Source: Portulaca oleracea
Taxonomy: Eukaryota > Streptophyta > Magnoliopsida > Caryophyllales > Portulacaceae
Length of the DNA stretch: 64,000 nt
Direction: 5' to 3'
Assembly: GCA_029582165.1 (NCBI GenBank)
Contig: CM055877.1
Span: forward strand, 30,958,241 to 31,022,240
Part shown: piece after piece, positions 35,418-48,922 of the stretch
Position numbering within the stretch: position 1 is the first letter of the stretch
Layout: each line of letters opens with the position of its first letter
Program-made: the position numbers and the translations under genes
Notes under the pieces: generated by a model
What the model saw: the letters and a program-made list of their open reading frames with translations, nothing else
Database searches by the model: none
What the model was told of the DNA's origin: nothing

Positions 35418-37388
35418 ATGACATCAAGTTCATTTCTAATGGCAAACGAAGAATCTAAATCAAATGAGGTTTATGAACTTGAGCAACAAATAGCATTTTT
35501 GCGTGCGTGCAATCGGGTAAACAAATGGAAGAAAATAAAGTGCTACGTGAAGGTTCTCTACGTGATGGTGGTTCGCCTCATGGTGATAGTAGTGTGAAGC
35601 ATAAAGTGCATGAACGTTGGATTTCAAAGTAGAAGTTCCCGAATTTAATGGTAGTCTTAATGTTGAGGATTATCTTGATTGGATACATACTTGAACGTGT
35701 TTTTGAGTTGAAAGATTGTAGTGATGAGCTCAAGGTGAAGTACGTTGCTTTGAAATTAAGAAAACATGCTTCTATTTGGTGGACTAACCTTTAAAGAAGA
35801 GAGTTGCAAAAGGGAAAGAAAAGATCCGCTTCGGGATAAGATGAAGTCAAAGTTGCAATCCAAGTTCCTTCCCAATCATACGTCCACGATAACTACTACA
35901 AGCCGCAAAGCTTGTCCAAGGCTCTAAATCGGTCAAGAATACACAAGGGAGTTTGAACACCTCCTTTGGCGTTGTGGATCTCAAAGAGAAGGAACAACAA
36001 ATTCGCACGTTACTTGATTGGTTTAAATGATTGATACGTCATATAGTTGAATTACATTCATATGAATCCCTTGATGAGCTAAGTAACTTGGCTATGAAAG
36101 TGGAAAGACAAAGGAAGGAAAGGGCCAAGGAACCTCAAAGACCCTATACTCCACTCCCTTACTCTCAAACACAATCAAAAGCTCCACAAAATCAGCCCCC
36201 ATCCTCCCTTAAACCCTACGCCAAACCCACATTAAACCAGCCACAAAATCCCCCATCCAAAACCCAAGTCCAAGAACCAAGAACATTAGCTCCAAGAAGG
36301 TGTTTTCGATGCCAAGGGTTGGGACATTATGCTTCGGAGTGTCCAAACAAGCGAGTAGTATCTTTGGTGGAATACCAAAGTGCTTTATATGTAGAGCCGG
36401 AGTATGAGAAAGAAGAAGAAGTTAAGGTTGACGCCAAAGATGGGGAAGATGTAGTAGAAGAATACGTGGAAGAGCCGGATGAAGGAGAACTACTTGTGGT
36501 AGAAAGGGCCTTGAATATCACAAATGTGCCGAAAGATCAACTACAAAGAGAAGCAATTTTTCGCTCTCGTTGTACCATCCAAGGGAAAGTATGCTCCTTG
36601 ATCATAGATGGAGGAAGTTGCACCAATGCCGCCTCTACAACAATGGTCAAGAAGTTGCAAATAGAGATTAGCCCACATCCCACACCCTACACAATACAAT
36701 GGCTAAACTCGCAAGGCATTCGTGGATCAACGAGTTTTGGTGAGTCTTTCAATTGGAAAGAATTATCAAGATTCATTGTGGTGTGATATAGTTCCCATGG
36801 ATACTTGTCATGTTTTATTGGGAAGGCCATGGTTATATGATAGACATGTCATACATGATAGGAGGGCCAACACTTACACTCTCACCATCAACCAAAAGAG
36901 GATCACTTTGGCACCTCTTGATCCACCATCTCAAGAAAAGGAGAAACGCTATATTGTGTCAATCATGAAGATGGAGTATCAAGGGCATGAAGAGTATAAG
37001 GATCCTATTCTTACACATTTGGAGAAGAATGAAACGGATCCAAGTATCCATCACATTTTGAAACTTCCCACGGCATATCTTCCATGAGCATCCAAAAGAT
37101 ATCTACTTAGATCACTTGGTTGAAAGGCCAAAATTCAAAGGATGAAATAGCCCAAGTCATCAAGGTACATTGTTTCATGCTAAATGACAAGGGTAAAGTG
37201 GTAAGAATAGACTTGGGAAGTGAGAAGCGACATGAACAACCCACGCTCAAGATGGGGAAACGCAAATCCAAGTCTTATGGTGTTCGAGAATTGATCTAAG
37301 AAAGTTTAAGAAGTTCATCAAAGGAATCTATGATGACTTCAAAGCTTTCAAGAAGAAAGTATTTGTGAAGAAGGCAAGTAAGAGTTGA
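35418..37388 (+). pseudogene. A7 gag-protease-tail (broken)
   Basis: ATG at 35418. The frame from 36031 to 36786 is open for 251 codons and holds the second half of gag, an intact CCHC knuckle, the acidic linker and IIDGGSCTN. A loss near 36722 (CGTGTGGATC to CGTGGATC) shifts it. The rest is open at 36722-37087. The tail has a nonsense TAA just after RELI (GATCTAAG near 37294) and the GTATTT marker. Confidence 0.87.
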
Positions 37389-37427
37389 TTTTCCAAAGTT
37401 TGAGGGCAAACTTTTTCAACCGGTGTA

Positions 37428-38260
37428 TGATGCATAATTGATAGCCTTACGCATCAAGGTCAACCATGAGACTTTACTATCCTACTCCAAGGCATTTCAA
37501 GTGACATCACTGCATCTCTACTCCTAGAGGACTATTGAGCTCCTTATCACAAGGGCCTTAAAGTTCTAATCAAGCCATATGATAGAGCTTTCTTATGTAC
37601 ATTTTGGTTTTTGAATCTTTAGTATCGAGTTGTATTTTAGAGATATTGTATTTTCTTTAAATGATGTCATAATTGAGTGGATGATGTAAGCCCCAAGGGC
37701 CTAATCTTGAAGAGGGGTGACGCCTAAGGGGAGGTTTCCTACTATAAATACCCCCCTAGGGGTGCCTTGTAAACATATCTCATATTCATACATTCAATAT
37801 AATGTCCAAAGTCGACGCTTAGTTCTCTCTAGTTTTGGCTAGAAATCGAATTCCCTTTGGGTTTTTCGTGTGAAATCTTCTCTTCTAATCCAAGATTGAG
37901 CATTCTTAGGTGGTGAAAGGAGGAGTAGGAGCTCTGAAGATTGTGGTGTGGCTGTAGCAATTGGAGAGGCTTCTGCTCATTCTATCAAGTTCTTTCTCTC
38001 GCTTCTCGCTTGGTTCTTCATCATTGTAAGTCGCTTGTTTTCCATTTGTTTTGCTAGTTGTGAATTCACTTGACTGTCTTCAAATTCATGATTAAAACTC
38101 ACGAATCAGCCCCTAAATCATCTACATCTTTTGGCCTTTGATCTCAGATTTCATTCCTTATTTCGCTCTATCTTTGATTCATCTCTTGCAAGTTCTTACT
38201 TGTGTTATGATCCGTGTTCTTTCTTGGCATTTTGGTTGAATTGTGATCCATTATGCATCA
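37428..38260 (+). repeat. Family A LTR 8
   Basis: 833 bp, GATAGCC and CTCAGATTTC variants. One base of the hairpin arm is changed (TTACGCATCA). The preceding polypurine block is cut to CCGGTGTA. Confidence 0.95.
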
Positions 38261-38263
38261 ATT

Positions 38264-38275
38264 TGGTATCAGAGC
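38264..38275 (+). other. Primer-binding site of unit A8 (intact)
   Basis: TGGTATCAGAGC, the only full-length match in an A unit besides A1. About 20 bases are missing from the leader shortly after it (near 38297). Confidence 0.9.
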
Positions 38276-38476
38276 TATGTTTAGATGAATCTCCTTTGTT
38301 TTGTCACAAAATCACATAAACCCCACGTTATACACGCCCCTTTGATAGTTCTTCCAAGAACTCATCAAGAACTCATCAAGAACCCATCAAGAACCCATAA
38401 AAACCCGTAGCTCCTCAAAGAACCTCGCCCTAAACACAAACCAAGCCCAAATCCGTCCCTTTCCTCGTGAGTTCAT

Positions 38477-40440
38477 ATGACATCAAGTTCATTTCTAATG
38501 GCAAACGAAGAATCTAAATCAAATGAGGTTTATGAACTTGAGCAACAAATAGCATTTTTATGCAGCAATTGGGTAAACAAATGGAAGAAAATAAAGTGCT
38601 ACGTGAAGGTTCTCTACGTGATGGTGGTTCGCCTCATGGTGATAGTAGTGTGAAGCATAAAGTGCATGAACGCTTGGATTTCAAAGTAGAAGTTCCGAAT
38701 TTAATGGTAGTCTTAATGTTGAGGATTATCTTGATTGGATACATACGGTTGAACGTGTTTTTGAGTTGAAAGATTGTAGTGATGAGCTCAAGGTGAAGTA
38801 CGTTGCTTTGAAATTAAGAAAACATGCTTCTATTTGGTGGACTAACCTTCAAAAGAAGAGAGTTGCAAAAGGGAAAGAAAAGATCCGCTCTGGGATAAGA
38901 TGAAGTCAAAGTTGCAATCCAAGTTCCTTCCCAATCATACGCCCACGATAACTACTACAAGTCGCAAAGCTTGTCCAAGGCTCTAAATCGGTCAAGAATA
39001 CACAAGGGAGTTTGAACACCTCCTTTGCCAGGATCTCAAAGAGAAGGAACAACAAATTCGCACGTTACTTGATTGGTTTAAATGATTGATACGCTATATA
39101 GTTGAATTACATTCATATGAATCCCTTTGATGAGCTAAGTAACTTGGCTATGAAAGTGGAAAGACAAAGGAAGGAAAGGGCCAAGGAACCTCAAAGACCC
39201 TATACTCCACTCCCTTACTCTCAAACACAATCAAAAGCTCCACAAAATCAGCCCCATCCTCCCTTAAACCCTACGCCAAACCCACATTAAACCAGCCACA
39301 AAATCCCCCATCCAAAACCCAAGTCCAAGAACCAAGAACATTAGCTCCAAGAAGGTGTTTTCGATGCCAAGGGTTGGGACATTATGCTTCGGAGTGTCCA
39401 AACAAGCGAGTAGTGTCTTTGGTGGAATACCAAAGTGCTTTATATAGAGCCGAGTATGAGAAAGAAGAAGAAGTTAAGGTTGACGCCAAAGATGGGGAAG
39501 ATGTAGTAGAAGAATACGTGGAAGAGCCGGATGAAGGAGAACTACTTGTGGTAGAAAGGGCCTTGAATATCACAAATGTGCCGAAAGATCAACTACAAAG
39601 AGAAGCAATTTTTCGCCTCGCTGTACCATCCAAGGGAAAGTATGCTCTTGATCATAGATGGAGGAAGTCGCACCAATGCCGCTCTACAACAATGGTCAAG
39701 AAGTTGCAATAGAGATTAGCCCACATCCCACACCCTACACAATACAATGGCTAAACTGGGCAAGGCATTCGCTGGATCAACGAAGTTTTGGTGAGTCTTT
39801 CAATTGGAAAGAATTATCAAGATTCATTGTGGTGTGATATAGTTCCCATGGATACTTGTCATGTTTTATCGGGAAGGCCATGGTTATATGATAGACATGT
39901 CATACATGATAGGAGGGCCAACACTTACACTCTCACCATCAACCAAAAGAGGATCACTTTGGCACCTCTGATCCACCATCTCAAGAAAAGGAGAAACGCT
40001 ATATTGTGTCAATCATGAAGATGGAGTATCAAGGGCATGAAGAGTATAAGGATCCTATTCTTACACATTTGGAGAAGAATGAAACGGATCCAAGTATCCA
40101 TCACATTTTGAAACTTCCCACTAAGCATATCTTCCATGAGCATCCAAAAGATATCTACTTAGATCACTTGGTTCAAAGGCCAAAATTCGAAAGGATGAAA
40201 TAGCCCAAGTCATCAAGGTACATTGTTTCATGCTAAATGACAAGGGTAAAGTGGTAAGAATAGACTTGGGAAGTGAGAAGCACATGAACAACCCACGCTC
40301 AAGATGGGGAAACGCAAATCCAAGTCTTATGGTGTTCGAGAATCGATCGAAGAAAGTTTAAGAAGTTCATCAAAGGAATCTATGATGACTTCAAAGCTTT
40401 CAAGAAGAAAGTATTTGTGAAGAAGGCAAGTAAGAGTTGA
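38477..40440 (+). pseudogene. A8 gag-protease-tail (broken)
   Basis: ATG at 38477. Shifts lie near 38562, 38695, 38890, 38990 and 39030. The knuckle and acidic linker are open at 39374-39712. The protease motif is out of frame (CTCTTGATCATAG). The tail is fragmentary with shifts near 39968, 40290 and 40350. It carries the GTATTT marker of the A6/A7/A10 type. Confidence 0.85.
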
Positions 40441-40479
40441 TTTTCCAAAGTTTGAGGGCAAACTTTTTCAATCAGTGTA

Positions 40480-41308
40480 TGATGCATAATTGATAGCCTT
40501 ATGCATCAAGGTCAACCATAGAGACTTTACTATCCTACTCCAAGGCATTTCAAGTGACATCACTGCATCTCTACTCCTAGAGGACTATTGAGCTCCTTAT
40601 CACAAGGGCCTTAAAGTTCTAATCAAGCCATATGATAGAGCTTTCTTATGTACATTTTGGTTTTTGAATCTTTAGTATCGAGTTGTATTTTAGAGATATT
40701 GTATTTTCTTTAAATGATGTCATAATTGAGTGGATGATGTAAGCCCCAGGGCCTAATCTTGAAGAGGGGTGACGCCTAAGGAGGTTTCCTACTATAAATA
40801 CCCCTAGGGGTGCCTTGTAAACATATCTCATATTCATACATTCAATATAATGTCCAAAGTCGACGCTTTAGTTCTCTCTAGTTTTGGCTAGAAATCGAAT
40901 TCCTTTGGGTTTTTCGTGTGAAATCTTCTCTTCTAATCCAAGATTGAGCATTCTTAGGTGGTGAAAGGAGGAGTAGGAGCTCTTGAAGATTGTGGTGTGG
41001 CTGTAGCAATTGGAGAGGCTTCGCTGCTCATTCTATCAAGTTCTTTCTCGCTTCTCGCTTGGTTCTTCATCATTGTAAGTCGCTTGTTTTCCATTTGTTT
41101 TGCTAGTTGTGAATTCACTTGACTGCCTTCAAATTCATGATTAAAACTCACGAATCAGCCCCTAAATCATCTACATCTTTTGGCCTTTGATCTCGTATTT
41201 CATTCCTTATTTCTTTCTATCTTTGATTCATCTCTTGCAAGTTCTTACTTGTGTTATGATCCGTGTTGTTTCTTGGCATTTTGCTGAATTGTGATCCATT
41301 ATGCATCA
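40480..41308 (+). repeat. Family A LTR 9
   Basis: 829 bp, GATAGCC at the start but CTCGTATTTC inside. The polypurine block before it is degraded to ATCAGTGTA. The palindrome is GCCCCAGGGC. The PBS at 41312-41322 is TGGTATCGAGC. Confidence 0.95.
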
Positions 41309-41541
41309 ATTTGGTATCGAGCTATGTTTAGATGAATCTCCTTTGTTTCTTGCATAAATCTGACCTTGTTTTGTCACAAAATCACATAAACCCCACGTTA
41401 TACACGCCTTTGATAGTTCTTCCAAGAACTCATCAAGAACCCATCAAGAACCCATCAAGAACTCATAAAACCCGTAGCTCCTCAAAGAACCTCGCCCTAA
41501 ACACAAACCAAGCCCAACCGTCCCTTTCCTCGTGAGTTCAT

Positions 41542-43497
41542 ATGACATCAAGTTCATTTCTAATGGCAAACGAAGAATCTAAATCAAATGAGGTTTATGA
41601 ACTTGAGCAACAAATAGCATTTTTATGGTGCAATCGGGTAAACAAATGGAAGAAAATAAAGTGCTACGTGAAGGTTCTCTACGTGATGGTGGTTCGCCTC
41701 ATGGTGATAGTAGTGTGAAGCATAAAGTGCATGAACGCTTGGATTTCAAAGTAGAAGTTCCTGAATTTAATGGTAGTCTTAATGTTGAGGATTATCTTGA
41801 TTGGATACATACGGTTGAACGTGTTTTTGAGTTGAAAGATTGTAGTGATGAGCTCAAGGTGAAGTACGTTGCTTTGAAATTAAGAAAACATGCTTCTATT
41901 TCGTGGACTAACCTTCAAAAGAAGAGAGTTGCAAAAGGGAAAGAAAAGATCCGCTCTGGGATAAGATGAAGTCAAAGTTGCAATCCAAGTTCCTTCCCAA
42001 TCATACGCCCACGATAACTACTACAAGCTGCAAAGCTTGTCCAAGGCTCTAAATCCGAAGAATACACAAGGGAGTTTGAACACCTCCTTTGGCGCCAGGA
42101 TCTCAAAGAGAAGGAACAACAAATTCTGCACGTTACTTGATTGGTTTAAATGATCGATACGCCATATAGTTGAATTACATTCATATGAATCCCTTTGATG
42201 AGCTAAGTAACTTGGCTATGAAAGTGGAAAGACAAAGGAAGGAAAGGGCCAAGGAACCTCAAAGACCCTATACTCCACTCCCTTACTCTCAAACACAATC
42301 AAAAGCTCCACAAAATCAGCCCCATCCTCCCTTAAACCCTACGCCAAACCCACATTAAACCAGCCATTAAAATCCCCATCCAAAACCCAAGTCCAAGAAC
42401 CAAGAACATTAGCTCCAAGAAGGTGTTTTCGATGCCAAGGGTTGGGACATTATGCTTCGAGTGTCCAAACAAGCGAGTAGTATCTTGGTGGAATACCAAA
42501 GTGCTTTATATGTAGAGCCTTATGAGAAAGAAGAAGAAGTTAAGGTTGACGCCAAAGATGGGGAAGATGTAGTAGAAGAATACGTGGAAGAGCCGGATGA
42601 AGGAGAACTACTTGTGGTAGAAAGGGCCTTGAATATCACAAATGTGCCGAAGATCAACTACAAAGAGAAGCAATTTTTCGCCTCGTTGTACCATCCAAGG
42701 GAAAGTATGCCTCGATCATAGATGGAGGAAGTTGCACCAATGCCGCTCTACAACAATGGTCAAGAAGTTGCAAATAGAGATTAGCCCACATCCCACACCC
42801 TACACAATACAATGGCTAAACTCGGGCAAGGCATTCGCGGATCAACGAAGTTTTGGTGAGTCTTTCAATTGGAAAGAATTATCAAGATTCATTGTGGTGT
42901 GATATAGTTCCCATGGATACTTGTCATGTTTTATGGGAAGGCCATGGTTATATGATAGACATGTCATACATGATGGAGGGCCAACACTTACACTCTCACC
43001 ATCAACCAAAAGAGGATCACTGGCACCTCTCGATCCACCATCTCGAAAAGGAGAAACGCTATATCAGGTCAATCATGAAGATGGAGTATCAAGGGCATGA
43101 AGAGTATAAGGATCCTATTCTTACACATTTGGAGAAGAATGAAACGGATCCAAGTATCCATCACATTTTGAAACTTCCCACGGCATATCTTCCATGAGCA
43201 TCCAAAAGATATCTACTTAGATCACTTGGTTGAAAGGCAAAATTCGAAGGATGAAATAGCCCAAGTCATCAAGGTACATTGTTTCATGCTAAATGACAAG
43301 GGTAAAGTGGTAAGAATAGACTTGGGAAGTGAGAAGCGACATGAACAACCCACGCTCAAGATGGGGAAACGCAAATCCAAGTCTTATGGTGTTCGAGAAT
43401 TGATCTAAGAAAGTTTAAGAAGTTCATCAAAGGAATCTATGATGACTTCAAAGCTTTCAAGAAGAAAGTCTTTGTGAAGAAGGCAAGTAAGAGTTGA
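41542..43497 (+). pseudogene. A9 gag-protease-tail (broken)
   Basis: ATG at 41542. The gag core is open at 41625-41969 with a Trp lost from the conserved WW pair (SISWTN near 41900). Shifts lie near 41957, 42035, 42060 and 42110. The knuckle (CATTATGCTTCGAGTG) is shifted. The protease-motif frame is lost near 42712. The tail is open at 42853-43197 and 43226-43408, ending in GATCTAAG (TAA). It has GTCTTT, so it interrupts the run of A6-type units. Confidence 0.85.
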
Positions 43498-43539
43498 TTT
43501 TCCAAAGTTTGAGGGCAAACTTTTTCAACCGGGGGTGTA

Positions 43540-44371
43540 TGATGCATAATTGATGGCCTTATGCATCAAGGTCAACCATAGAGACTTTACTATCCTACTC
43601 CAAGGCATTTCAAGTGACATCACTGCATCTCTACTCCTAGAGGACTATTGAGCTCCTTATCACAAGGGCCTTAAAGTTCTAATCAAGCCATATGATAGAG
43701 CTTTCTTATGTACATTTTGGTTTTTGAATCTTTAGTATCGAGTTGTATTTTAGAGATATCAGATTTTCTTTAAATGATGTCATAATTGAGTGGATGATGT
43801 AAGCCCTTAAGGGCCTAATCTTGAAGAGGGGTGACGCCTAAGGAGGTTTCCTACTATAAATACCCTAGGGGTGCCTTGTAAACATATCTCATATTCATAC
43901 ATTCAATATAATGTCCAAAGTCGACGCTTTAGTTCTCTCTAGTTTTGGCTAGAAATCGAATTCCCTTTGGGTTTTTCGTGTGAAATCTTCTCTTCTAATC
44001 CAAGATTGAGCATTCTTGGTGGTGAAAGGAGGAGTAGGAGCTCTTGAAGATTGTGGTGTGGCTGTAGCAATTGGAGAGGCTTCGTTGCTCATTCTATCAA
44101 GTTCTTTCTCTCGCTTCTCGCTTGGTTCTTCATCATTGTAAGTCGCTTGTTTTCCATTTGTTTTGCTAGTTGTGAATTCACTTGATCGTCTTCAAATTCA
44201 TGATTAAAACTCACGAATCAGCCCCTAAATCATCTACATCTTTTGGCCTTTGATCTCAGATTTCATTCCTTATTTCGCTCTATCTTTGATTCATCTCTGC
44301 AAGTTCTTACTTGTGTTATGATCCGTGTTCTTTCTTGGCATTTTGGTTGAATTGTGATCCATTATGCATCA
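43540..44371 (+). repeat. Family A LTR 10
   Basis: 832 bp with the CTCAGATTTC marker and the GATATCAGATTTTC variant also seen in LTR 5. The PBS at 44375-44385 is TGGTATCGAGC. Confidence 0.95.
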
Positions 44372-44605
44372 ATTTGGTATCGAGCTATGTTTAGATGAAT
44401 CTCCTTGTTTCTTGATAAATCTCGACCTTGTTTTGTCACAAAATCACATAAACCCCACGTTATACACGCCTTTGATAGCTCTTCCAAGAACTCATCAAGA
44501 ACCCATCAAGAACCCATCAAGAACTCATAAAAACCCGTAGCTCCTCAAAGAACCCTCGCCCTAAACACAAACCAAGCCCAACCGTCCCTTTCCTCGTGAG
44601 TTCAT

Positions 44606-46560
44606 ATGACATCAAGTTCATTTCTAATGGCAAACGAAGAATCTAAATCAAATGAGGTTTATGAACTTGAGCAACAAATAGCATTTTTATGCGCAATCGG
44701 GTAAACAAATGGAAGAAAATAAAGTGCTACGTGAAGGTTCTCTACGTGATGGTGGTTCGCCTCATGGTGATAGTAGTGAAGCATAAAGTGCATGAACGCT
44801 TGGATTTCAAAGTAGAAGTTCCCGAATTTAATGGTAGTCTTAATGTTGAGGATTATCTTGATTGGATACATACTATTGAACGTGTTTTGAGTTGAAAGAT
44901 TGTAGTGATGAGCTCAAGGTGAAGTACGCTGCTTTGAAATTAAGAAAACATGCTTCTATTTGGTGGACTAACCTTCAAAAGAAGAGAGTTGCAAAAGGGA
45001 AAGAAAAGATCCGCTCTGGGATAAGATGAAGTCAAAGTTGCAATCCAAGTTCCTTCCCAATCATACGCCCACGATAACTACTACAAGCCGCAAAGCTTGT
45101 CCAAGGCTCTAAATCGGCCAAGAATACACAAGGGAGTTTGAACACCTCCTTCATGCCAGGATCTCAAAGAGAAGGAACAACAAATTCTCGCACGTTACTT
45201 GATTGGTTTAAATGATCGATACGCCATATAGTTGAATTACATTCATATGAATCGCTTGAAGAGCTAAGTAACTTGGATATGAAAGTGGAAAGACATAGGA
45301 ATGAAAGGGACAATGAACCTCAAAGACCCTATACTCCACTCCCTTACTCTAAAACAAAATCCAAAGCTCAACAAAATCAGACCCCATCCTACATTAAACC
45401 AAACCCACATTAAACCAGCCATTAAAATCCCCATCCAAAACCCAAGTCCAAGAACCAAGAACATTAGCTCCAAGAAGGTGTTTTCGAGGCCAAGGGTTGG
45501 GACATTATGCTTCTGAGTGTCCAAACAAGCGAGTAGTGTCTTTGGTGGAATACCAAAGTGCTTTATATGTAGAGCCGGAGTATGAGAAAGAAGAAGAAGT
45601 TAAGGTTGACGCCAAAGATGAGGAAGATGTAGTAGAAGAATACGTGGAAGAGCCGGATGAAGGAGAACTACTTGTGGTAGAAAGGGCCTTGAATATCACA
45701 AATGTGCCGAAGATCAACTACAAAGAGAAGCAATTTTTCGCTCGCTGTACCATCCAAGGAGAGTATGCTCCTGATCATAGATGGAGGAAGTTGCACCAAT
45801 GCCGCCTCTACAACAATGGTCAAGAAGTTGCAAATAGAGATTAGCCCACATCCCACACCCTACACAATACAATGGCTAAACTCGCAAGGCATTCGTGGAT
45901 CAACGAAGTTTTGGTGAGTCTTTCAATTGGAAAGAATTATCAAGATTCATTGTGGTGTGATATAGTTCCCATGGATACTTGTCATGTTTTATCGAAGGCC
46001 ATGGTTATATGATAGACATGTCATACATGATAGGAGGGCCAACACTTACACTCTCACCATCAACCAAAAGAGGATCACTTTGGCACCTCTCGATCCACCA
46101 TCTCGAAAAGGAGAAACGCTATATTGTGTCAATCATGAAGATGGAGTATCAAGGGCATGAAGAGTATAAGGATCCTATTCTTACACATTTGGAGAAGAAT
46201 GAAACGGATCCAAGTATCCATCACATTTTGAAACTTCCCACTAAGCATATCTTCCATGAGCATCCAAAAGATATCTACTTAGATCACTTGGTTGAAAGGC
46301 CAAAATTCGAAGGATGAAATAGCCCAAGTCATCAAGGTACATTGTTTCATGCTAAATGACAAGGGTAAAGTGGTAAGAATAGACTTGGGAAGTGAGAAGC
46401 TACATGAACAACCCACGCTCAAGATGGGGAAACGCAAATCCAAGTCTTATGGTGTTCGAGAATTGATCTAAGAAAGTTTAAGAAGTTCATCAAAGGAATC
46501 TATGATGACTTCAAAGCTTTCAAGAAGAAAGTATTTGTGAAGAAGGCAAGTAAGAGTTGA
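44606..46560 (+). pseudogene. A10 gag-protease-tail (broken, with a substitution-rich patch)
   Basis: ATG at 44606. Shifts occur throughout the gag core. From about 45250 to 45400 there is a cluster of substitutions absent from other copies. The second Cys of the knuckle is Gly (CGATGCC to CGAGGCC near 45487). The acidic linker is open at 45497-45844, and the protease motif is out of frame. The tail ends at a GATCTAAG stop (near 46469) and carries the GTATTT marker. Confidence 0.85.
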
Positions 46561-46600
46561 TTTTCCAAAGTTTGAGGGCAAACTTTTCAACCGGGGTGTA

Positions 46601-47421
46601 TGATGCATAATTGATAGCCTTATGCATCAAGGTCAACCATAGAGACTTTACTATCCTACTCCAAGGCATTTCAAGTGACATCACGGCATCTCTACTCCTA
46701 GAGGACTATTGAGCTCCTTATCACAAGGGCCTTAAAGTTCTAATCAAGCCATATGATAGAGCTTTCTTATGTACATTTTGGTTTTTGAATCTTTAGTATT
46801 GAGTTGTATTTTAGAGATATTGTATTTTCTTTAAATGATGTCATAATTGAGTGGATGATGTAAGCCCCAAGGGCCTAATCTTGAAGAGGTGACGCCTAAG
46901 GAGGTTTCCTACTATAAATACCCCTAGGGGTGCCTTGTAAACATATCTCATATTCATACATTCAATATAATGTCCAAAGTCGACGCTTTAGTTCTCTCTA
47001 GTTTTGGCTAGAAATCGAATTCCCTTTGGGTTTTTCGTGAAATCTTCTCTTCTAATCCAAGATTGAGCATTCTTAGGTGGTGAAAGGAGGAGTAGGAGCT
47101 CTTGAAGATTGTGGTGTGGCTGTAGCAATTGGAGAGGCTTGTTGCTCATTCTATCAAGTTCTTTCTCGCTTCGCTTGGTTCTTCATCATTGTAAGTCGCT
47201 TGTTTTCCATTTGTTTTGCTAGTTGTGAATTCACTTGATTGTCTTCAAATTCATGATTAAAACTCACGAATCAGCCCCTAAATCATCTACATCTTTGGCC
47301 TTTGATCTCGTATTTCATTCCTTATTTCGCTCTATCTTGATTCATCTCTGCAAGTTCTTACTTGTGTTATGATCCGTGTTCTTTCTTGGCATTTTGCTGA
47401 ATTGTGATCCATTATGCATCA
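46601..47421 (+). repeat. Family A LTR 11
   Basis: 821 bp, GATAGCC start. The PBS at 47425-47435 is further changed to TAGTATCGAGC. Confidence 0.95.
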
Positions 47422-47659
47422 ATTTAGTATCGAGCTATGTTTAGATGAATCTCCTTTGTTTCTTGCATAAATCTCGACATTGTTTTGTCACAAAATCACA
47501 TAAACCCCACGTTATACACGCCTTTGATAGTTCTTCCAAGAACTCATCAAGAACCCATCAAGAACCCATCAAGAACTCATAAAGAACCCGTAGCTCCTCA
47601 AAGAACCTCGCCCTAAACACAAACCAAGCCCAAATCCGTCCCTTTCCTCGTGAGTTCAT

Positions 47660-48922
47660 ATGACATCAAGTTCATTTCTAATGGCAAACGAAGAATCTAA
47701 ATCAAATGAGGTTTATGAACTTGAGCAACAAATAGCATTTTTATGTGCAATTGGGTAAACAAATGGAAGAAAATAAAGTGCTACGTGAAGGTTCTCTACG
47801 TGATGGTGGTTCGCCTCATGGTGATAGTAGTGTGAAGCATAAAGTGCATGAACGCTTGATTTCAAAGTAGAAGTTCCCAATTTAATGGTAGTCTTAATGT
47901 TGAGGATTATCTTGATTGGATACATACGGCTGAACGTGTTTTGAGTTGAAAGATTGTAGTGATGAGCTCAAGGTGAAGTACGTTGCTTTGAAATTAAGAA
48001 AACATGCTTCTATTTGGTGGACTAACCTTCAAAAGAAGAGAGTTGCAAAAGGGAAAGAAAAGATCCGCTTGGGATAAGATGAAGTCAAAGTTGCAATCCA
48101 AGTTCCTTCCCAATCATACGCCCACGATAACTACTACAAGCCGCAAAGCTTGTCCAAGGCTCTAAATCGGTCAAGAATACACAAGGGAGTTTGAACACCT
48201 CCTTTGGCCAGGATCTCAAAGAGAAGGAACAACAAATTCTGGTACGTTACTTGATTGGTTTAAATGATTGGATACGTCATATAGTTGAATTACATTCATA
48301 TGAATCCCTTGATGAGCTAAGTAACTTGGCTATGAAAGTGGAAAGACAAAGGAAGGAAAGGGCCAAGGAACCTCAAAGACCCTATACTCCACTCCCTTAC
48401 TCTCAAACACAATCAAAAGCTCCACAAAATCAGCCCCCATCCTCCCTTAAACCAAACCCACATTAAACCAGCCACAAAATCCCCCATCCAAAACCCAAGT
48501 CCAAGAACCAAGAACATTAGCTCCAAGAAGGTGTTTTCGATGCCAAGGGTTGGGACATTATGCTTCGGAGTGTCCAAACAAGCGAGTAGTGTCTTTGGTG
48601 GAATACCAAAGTGCTTTATATGTAGAGCCGGAGTATGAGAAAGAAGAAGAAGTTAAGGTTGACGCCAAAGATGAGGAAGATGTAGTAGAAGAATACGTGG
48701 AAGAGCCGGATGAAGGAGAACTACTTGTGGTAGAAAGGGCCTTGAATATCACAAATGTGCCGAAAGATCAACTACAAAGAGAAGCAATTTTTCGCTCTCG
48801 TTGTACCATCCAAGGGAGAGTATGCTCCTTGATCATAGATGGAGGAAGTTGCACCAATGCCGCCTCTACAACAATGGTCAAGAAGTTGCAAATAGAGATT
48901 AGCCCACATCCCACACCCTACA
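47660..48922 (+). pseudogene. A11 gag, 5' part (interrupted by element D)
   Basis: ATG at 47660. Early shifts lie near 47743, 47858, 47878, 47940 and 48068. The second half of gag is open from 48191. The linker has lost 6-7 bases (AAACCAAACCC) near 48450. The knuckle through IIDGGSCTN is open at 48550-48922, and D is inserted after CTACA at 48922. Confidence 0.87.
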
